The position numbers were made by a program, and so were the translations under genes. 64,000 nt of DNA from Parvularcula sp964556115. GTDB lineage: Bacteria; Pseudomonadota; Alphaproteobacteria; Caulobacterales; Parvularculaceae. Below the pieces are notes generated by a model. That model searched no databases, had not been told where the DNA came from, and was given only the letters and a program-made list of their open reading frames with translations. The stretch is from contig CAZKVC010000001.1 in NCBI GenBank assembly GCA_964556115.1, forward strand, positions 375,644 to 439,643, written 5' to 3'. Within the stretch, counting starts at the first letter, position 1. Every line of letters starts with the position of its first letter. Shown in pieces: positions 61,031 through 64,000 of this stretch.

Positions 61031-62235
61031 ACGTTCTCAGAACCGTATCCGCGATCGCACTCCTTGCCGCTTTGGCCGCTTGCAACGGTGGCAATTCTCA
61101 AGAACCCGAGGTCGATAGCGAGGCGATCACCGCGCACGCCGCCGAGGGGGGTCATGAGGAAAGCGGTGACGAGGTCGAAATCGACCAAGCCGAAGTCGCG
61201 GCGTTTGGCATCAAGGTTCAGCAAGCAAGCCTCTCCGCGCTCGGACAGCGGACCGAGCTGCCGGCCGAGATCAAGTTCGCAGCCGACAGGATCGCTTATA
61301 TCGCCCCCCGCGTCGACGGCGTGGTCCGCTCGCTGGAAGCCACCGAAGGTGACTTGGTCGAGGCGGGCGAGGTTCTCGCCGTGCTCGACAGCGGACGGCT
61401 CGCGACCCTCATGGCAGACTATCGCGGGGCTATTGCAGCCGAAAGCTTCGCTGATTCAACGCTGGCGCGGGAGCGCGACCTCCTTGCTCAAGGGATCACC
61501 TCGCAAGCGGAGTACGCCGAAGCGGAGCAGGAAGCCGCCATGGCCTACGCCCGGCGCGAGGCCGCAGAGACGGCGCTGCATGCCGCGGGGGTCGATCACG
61601 ACCAGATCGATGCCTTGCGGACAGGCCCAGACGGAGCGGCGGGCCGCTACCGCATCACCACGCCGATCGGCGGCCGCGTCATCCAGCGGACACTGAGCCT
61701 CGGTCAGTCGGTTCAGGGGGGCACGGAAGGCGGCCAGGCTGCCTTCGTGATCGCCGACGACAGTGTGGTCTGGGCGGACGTTCAGGTCTACGCCGCCGAC
61801 CTGGGACGGATCGAACCCGGAGCTGGAGTCGTCCTGAGAAGCGAGAACGGCCGACAGATCGCCACCGGCGAAGTCGCCTTCGTCACGCCGCAGCTGTCGG
61901 AAGGCTCGCGCACGGCCACGGCTCGCGTGATCCTGGAGAACGACGACGGGCGCTTGCGTCCTGGCCAGTTCGTTACCGCGAGCTTGGAGACCGGTAGCGC
62001 GGAGCAGGCTCTGACCGTTCCCAAGGCGGCGGTCGTCGCCTTCGAGGGCGGCGAGGCCGTCTTCGTGCCGACCGATCACGGCTTCGGCGCCGTGGCCATC
62101 GAGACCGGGCGGCAGGTCGGCGACCAGGTCGAGATCGTCTCCGGCCTCGAACCCGGCCAGCCCTTCGTCGCCGAGGGGGCGTTCACCCTCAAGGCAGAGC
62201 TCGAGAAGGACATGTTCGGCGACGACGACCACTAG
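61027..62235 (+). CDS. czcB: HlyD-type RND periplasmic adaptor (CzcB-like)
   Basis: A 402-residue lipoprotein (lipobox ALAAC). After a short His/Glu-rich stretch (HAAEGGHEESGDEVE) come the barrel and lipoyl parts (ELPAEIKFAADRIAYIAPRV, ATEGDLVEAGEVLAVLDSG), a helical hairpin, and the C-terminal membrane-proximal domain (VSGLEPGQPFVAEGAFTLKA). It links CzcC-like and CzcA-like partners. The product ends with a short acidic/His tail, GDDDH. Confidence 0.84.
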   Translation: MNVLRTVSAIALLAALAACNGGNSQEPEVDSEAITAHAAEGGHEESGDEVEIDQAEVAAFGIKVQQASLSALGQRTELPAEIKFAADRIAYIAPRVDGVVRSLEATEGDLVEAGEVLAVLDSGRLATLMADYRGAIAAESFADSTLARERDLLAQGITSQAEYAEAEQEAAMAYARREAAETALHAAGVDHDQIDALRTGPDGAAGRYRITTPIGGRVIQRTLSLGQSVQGGTEGGQAAFVIADDSVVWADVQVYAADLGRIEPGAGVVLRSENGRQIATGEVAFVTPQLSEGSRTATARVILENDDGRLRPGQFVTASLETGSAEQALTVPKAAVVAFEGGEAVFVPTDHGFGAVAIETGRQVGDQVEIVSGLEPGQPFVAEGAFTLKAELEKDMFGDDDH

Positions 62236-62277
62236 GTCGCCTGCCGCCCCGCTTTCTCACTTCTCTAGGACATGATC

Positions 62278-64000
62278 ATGCAGAACTTCTTCTACCGCGT
62301 CGCGGGCGGCCGGCTCCTCGCCGGGCTCGCCGCCGTCGCGATCACCATCGCCGGCATCTGGGCCTTCCGCTCCCTGCCGGTCGACGCCTTCCCCGACGTC
62401 ACGCCCTCCCTCGTCCAGGTCTTCACGGAGACCGAGGGCCTCGCGCCCGAGGAGGTCGAGCGCTACGTCACCTACCCGCTCGAGACCTCGATGTCGGGCC
62501 TGCCGAAGCTCGAGGAGATCCGCTCGGTCTCCAACTTCGGCCTCTCCGTCCTCAACATCTACTTCGAGGATGGCACGGACGTGTACTTCGCTCGGCAGGT
62601 CGTCGGCGAGCGGCTGGCAGAGGCGCGCGAGGCGATCCCCGAGGGCTTCGGCGAGCCGCAGATGGGCCCGATCAGCACCGGCCTCGGCATCATCCTCTAC
62701 TACCAGCTCGTCGACGAGACGGGCGAACGTAGCCTGATCGAGATGCGGGAGATCCAGGACTGGCTGATCAAGTACCAGCTCCAGTCCGTGCCCGGCGTGA
62801 CCGAGGTCCTGTCGCTCGGCGGCTACGAGAAGCAGTACCAGGTCCGCATCCGGCCCGACGCCCTCCTGCGCTACGACCTGGCCGTCGCCGACGTGGTCGC
62901 CGCGCTGGAGGCAGGCAACCGCACCGCCGGCGCGCAGTACCTGGAGGTCGACTCCGAGCAGTACGTGGTGCGCGGCATCGGCCTCGCCGAGAACATCCCC
63001 GACCTCGGCGCGGCGATCCTGAAGACCGTGGACGGCACGCCCGTGCGCGTCGCCGACGTGGCCGAGATCGCGATCGGCGGCGGCGTCCGCCAGGGCCTCG
63101 CCACGGCGGACGGCCAGGGCGAGGTCGTCGCGGGCATCGTCCTCAAGCTCTACGGCACCAACACGTCGGACGTGATCGCAGGGGCGAGCCAGCGCTTCGC
63201 CGAGATCAACGAGACGCTGCCCGAGGGCGTGCGCGCGGTCGCATACTACGACCAGGCGACGCTCGTGAACGCGGCGTCGTCGACCGTCACGACCGCGCTC
63301 TGGCAGGGCGCGCTGCTCGTCGCGGTGCTCATCTTCGCCTTCCTGGGTGGTTGGCGACCGAGCCTCGTCGTGGTGTTGTCGATCCCCTTCTCGGTCGGCT
63401 TCGCCTTCCTCGGGATGAAGCTGCTCGGCGTCTCCGCCAACCTCATGTCGCTCGGCGGCGTCGCCATCGCCATCGGCATGATGGTCGACGGAGCCATTGT
63501 CATCGCGGAGAACGTGGACCGCGTGTTGCGGGAGCGGCCGGACGAGGACCGACGCACGGCCGTCGCCGAGGCCGTGACGGAGGTGATCGGCCCGCTCCTC
63601 GCGGCCGTGGCCGTCGTCATCGTCGTCTTCCTGCCGCTCTTCGCGCTGCAGGGGGTCGAAGGGAAGACGTTCCGACCGCTCGCCGCCTCGGCCGCGCTCG
63701 CCATGACCGGCTCGCTGATCTACGCGGGGCTGATCGCGCCCGCCATCGCGGGGTGGGTGATGCGGCCCAAGCGCGGGAGCCGCACGGACGACGAAGGCCG
63801 GGTCGGTCGCCTGATCCGTCCCTACGCCGCCTTCTTCGTCAGGCGCCGCGGCGCGGCGCTCGGCCTGGCTGCCGTCATCCTCGTCGCGGGCGCGCTAGTC
63901 TTCCCACGTTTGGGGTCGGAGTTCACGCCGACGCTCGAAGAAGGAGACATCCTTCTGCGGACGACCATGGCGCCTTCGATCTCACTGACCGAGGCAGAAG
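62278..64000 (+). CDS. czcA: CzcA-like heavy-metal RND transporter, N-terminal part
   Basis: The gene runs off the right edge; 574 codons are visible. The start MQNFFYRVAGGRLLAGL is followed by FRSLPVDAFPDVTPSLVQVF, the fourth-helix motif IAIGMMVDGAIVIAENVDRV with the proton-relay Asp, and LGSEFTPTLEEGDILLRTTM at the edge, as in HME-RND proteins exporting divalent metals. ATG 62278 has AGGA seven bases upstream; ATG 62272 is an alternative. From about 62280 the sequence looks richer in GC and in CTC/GTC/GCC codons than czcB, hinting at a different origin. Confidence 0.86.
   Translation, partial: MQNFFYRVAGGRLLAGLAAVAITIAGIWAFRSLPVDAFPDVTPSLVQVFTETEGLAPEEVERYVTYPLETSMSGLPKLEEIRSVSNFGLSVLNIYFEDGTDVYFARQVVGERLAEAREAIPEGFGEPQMGPISTGLGIILYYQLVDETGERSLIEMREIQDWLIKYQLQSVPGVTEVLSLGGYEKQYQVRIRPDALLRYDLAVADVVAALEAGNRTAGAQYLEVDSEQYVVRGIGLAENIPDLGAAILKTVDGTPVRVADVAEIAIGGGVRQGLATADGQGEVVAGIVLKLYGTNTSDVIAGASQRFAEINETLPEGVRAVAYYDQATLVNAASSTVTTALWQGALLVAVLIFAFLGGWRPSLVVVLSIPFSVGFAFLGMKLLGVSANLMSLGGVAIAIGMMVDGAIVIAENVDRVLRERPDEDRRTAVAEAVTEVIGPLLAAVAVVIVVFLPLFALQGVEGKTFRPLAASAALAMTGSLIYAGLIAPAIAGWVMRPKRGSRTDDEGRVGRLIRPYAAFFVRRRGAALGLAAVILVAGALVFPRLGSEFTPTLEEGDILLRTTMAPSISLTEAE

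Noticed and set aside
1..64000. CRISPR arrays, rRNA genes, replication origins and insertion-sequence transposases
   Set aside because: I looked for regularly spaced repeats, rRNA sequence and transposase-like proteins and saw none in the window.

Overview
The window looks like a GC-rich alphaproteobacterial chromosome. The grounds are the gene order rplU-rpmA-GNAT-obgE, an Lpt operon, a stress trio of a nutrient-deprivation-type protein, a holin-like protein and a DUF3618 protein, and a tRNA-His fragment that appears to carry A73, a feature of one alphaproteobacterial clade. The species cannot be named from the sequence alone; a marine group such as Parvularculales or Caulobacterales is a guess.

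Region 1 (1-19.6 kb) is mostly ordinary chromosome: lptC-lptA-lptB (minus strand), ribonuclease D, a hydroxyacid dehydrogenase, tRNA-Leu(CAG), an NDUFA9-like reductase, the stress trio with a clear terminator, obgE/GNAT/rpmA/rplU, a nitronate monooxygenase-like enzyme, a hybrid sensor kinase, an MscS channel, a large TolB-propeller amidohydrolase, an orphan receiver protein, MarR, an NTF2-like protein and a ROK sugar kinase.

Region 2 (19.6-26.5 kb, minus strand) is one compact unit of eight genes: peroxiredoxin, a two-cysteine ArsR repressor of BigR/SqrR type, an ETHE1/Blh-like persulfide dioxygenase, a SulP anion transporter, a CIO-type cytochrome bd oxidase with its small DUF2474-like subunit, and a TIGR01244 phosphatase/sulfurtransferase. 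It reads as a reactive-sulfur sensing and detoxification operon. A 16-bp near-palindrome lies in its promoter.

Region 3 (26.5-30.7 kb) is a junction zone: a truncated RHS toxin tip broken by one in-frame TAG, its probable immunity gene, a 49-bp 3' fragment of tRNA-His, a tyrosine integrase, and a methyltransferase also broken by one in-frame TAG. I read the tRNA fragment as the left attachment site of an island running rightwards beyond the window.

Region 4 (30.7-64 kb) is a metal-resistance island. It holds a CusCBA-like RND pump with a CusF-like protein, csoR, a glutaredoxin-MauE fusion, multicopper oxidase CopA with CopB, a copper P1B-ATPase, sulfur/redox genes, DUF305 and DUF5676 proteins, CopC-CopD with an ATP-grasp-like protein, a DUF3703-metallo-beta-lactamase fusion, and an AraC regulator beside a CzcCBA-like pump that runs off the right edge. 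Seven operator-like copies of one motif (ATACCCC-N3/4-GGGTAT type) stand before csoR and before each apparent copper transcription unit, so a single CsoR regulon can be proposed that takes in several proteins of unknown function.

Two runs of 100 N (46761-46860 and 59042-59141) are each flanked by identical 55-bp sequences. They are almost certainly assembly artefacts; removing one copy plus the Ns restores both interrupted genes.
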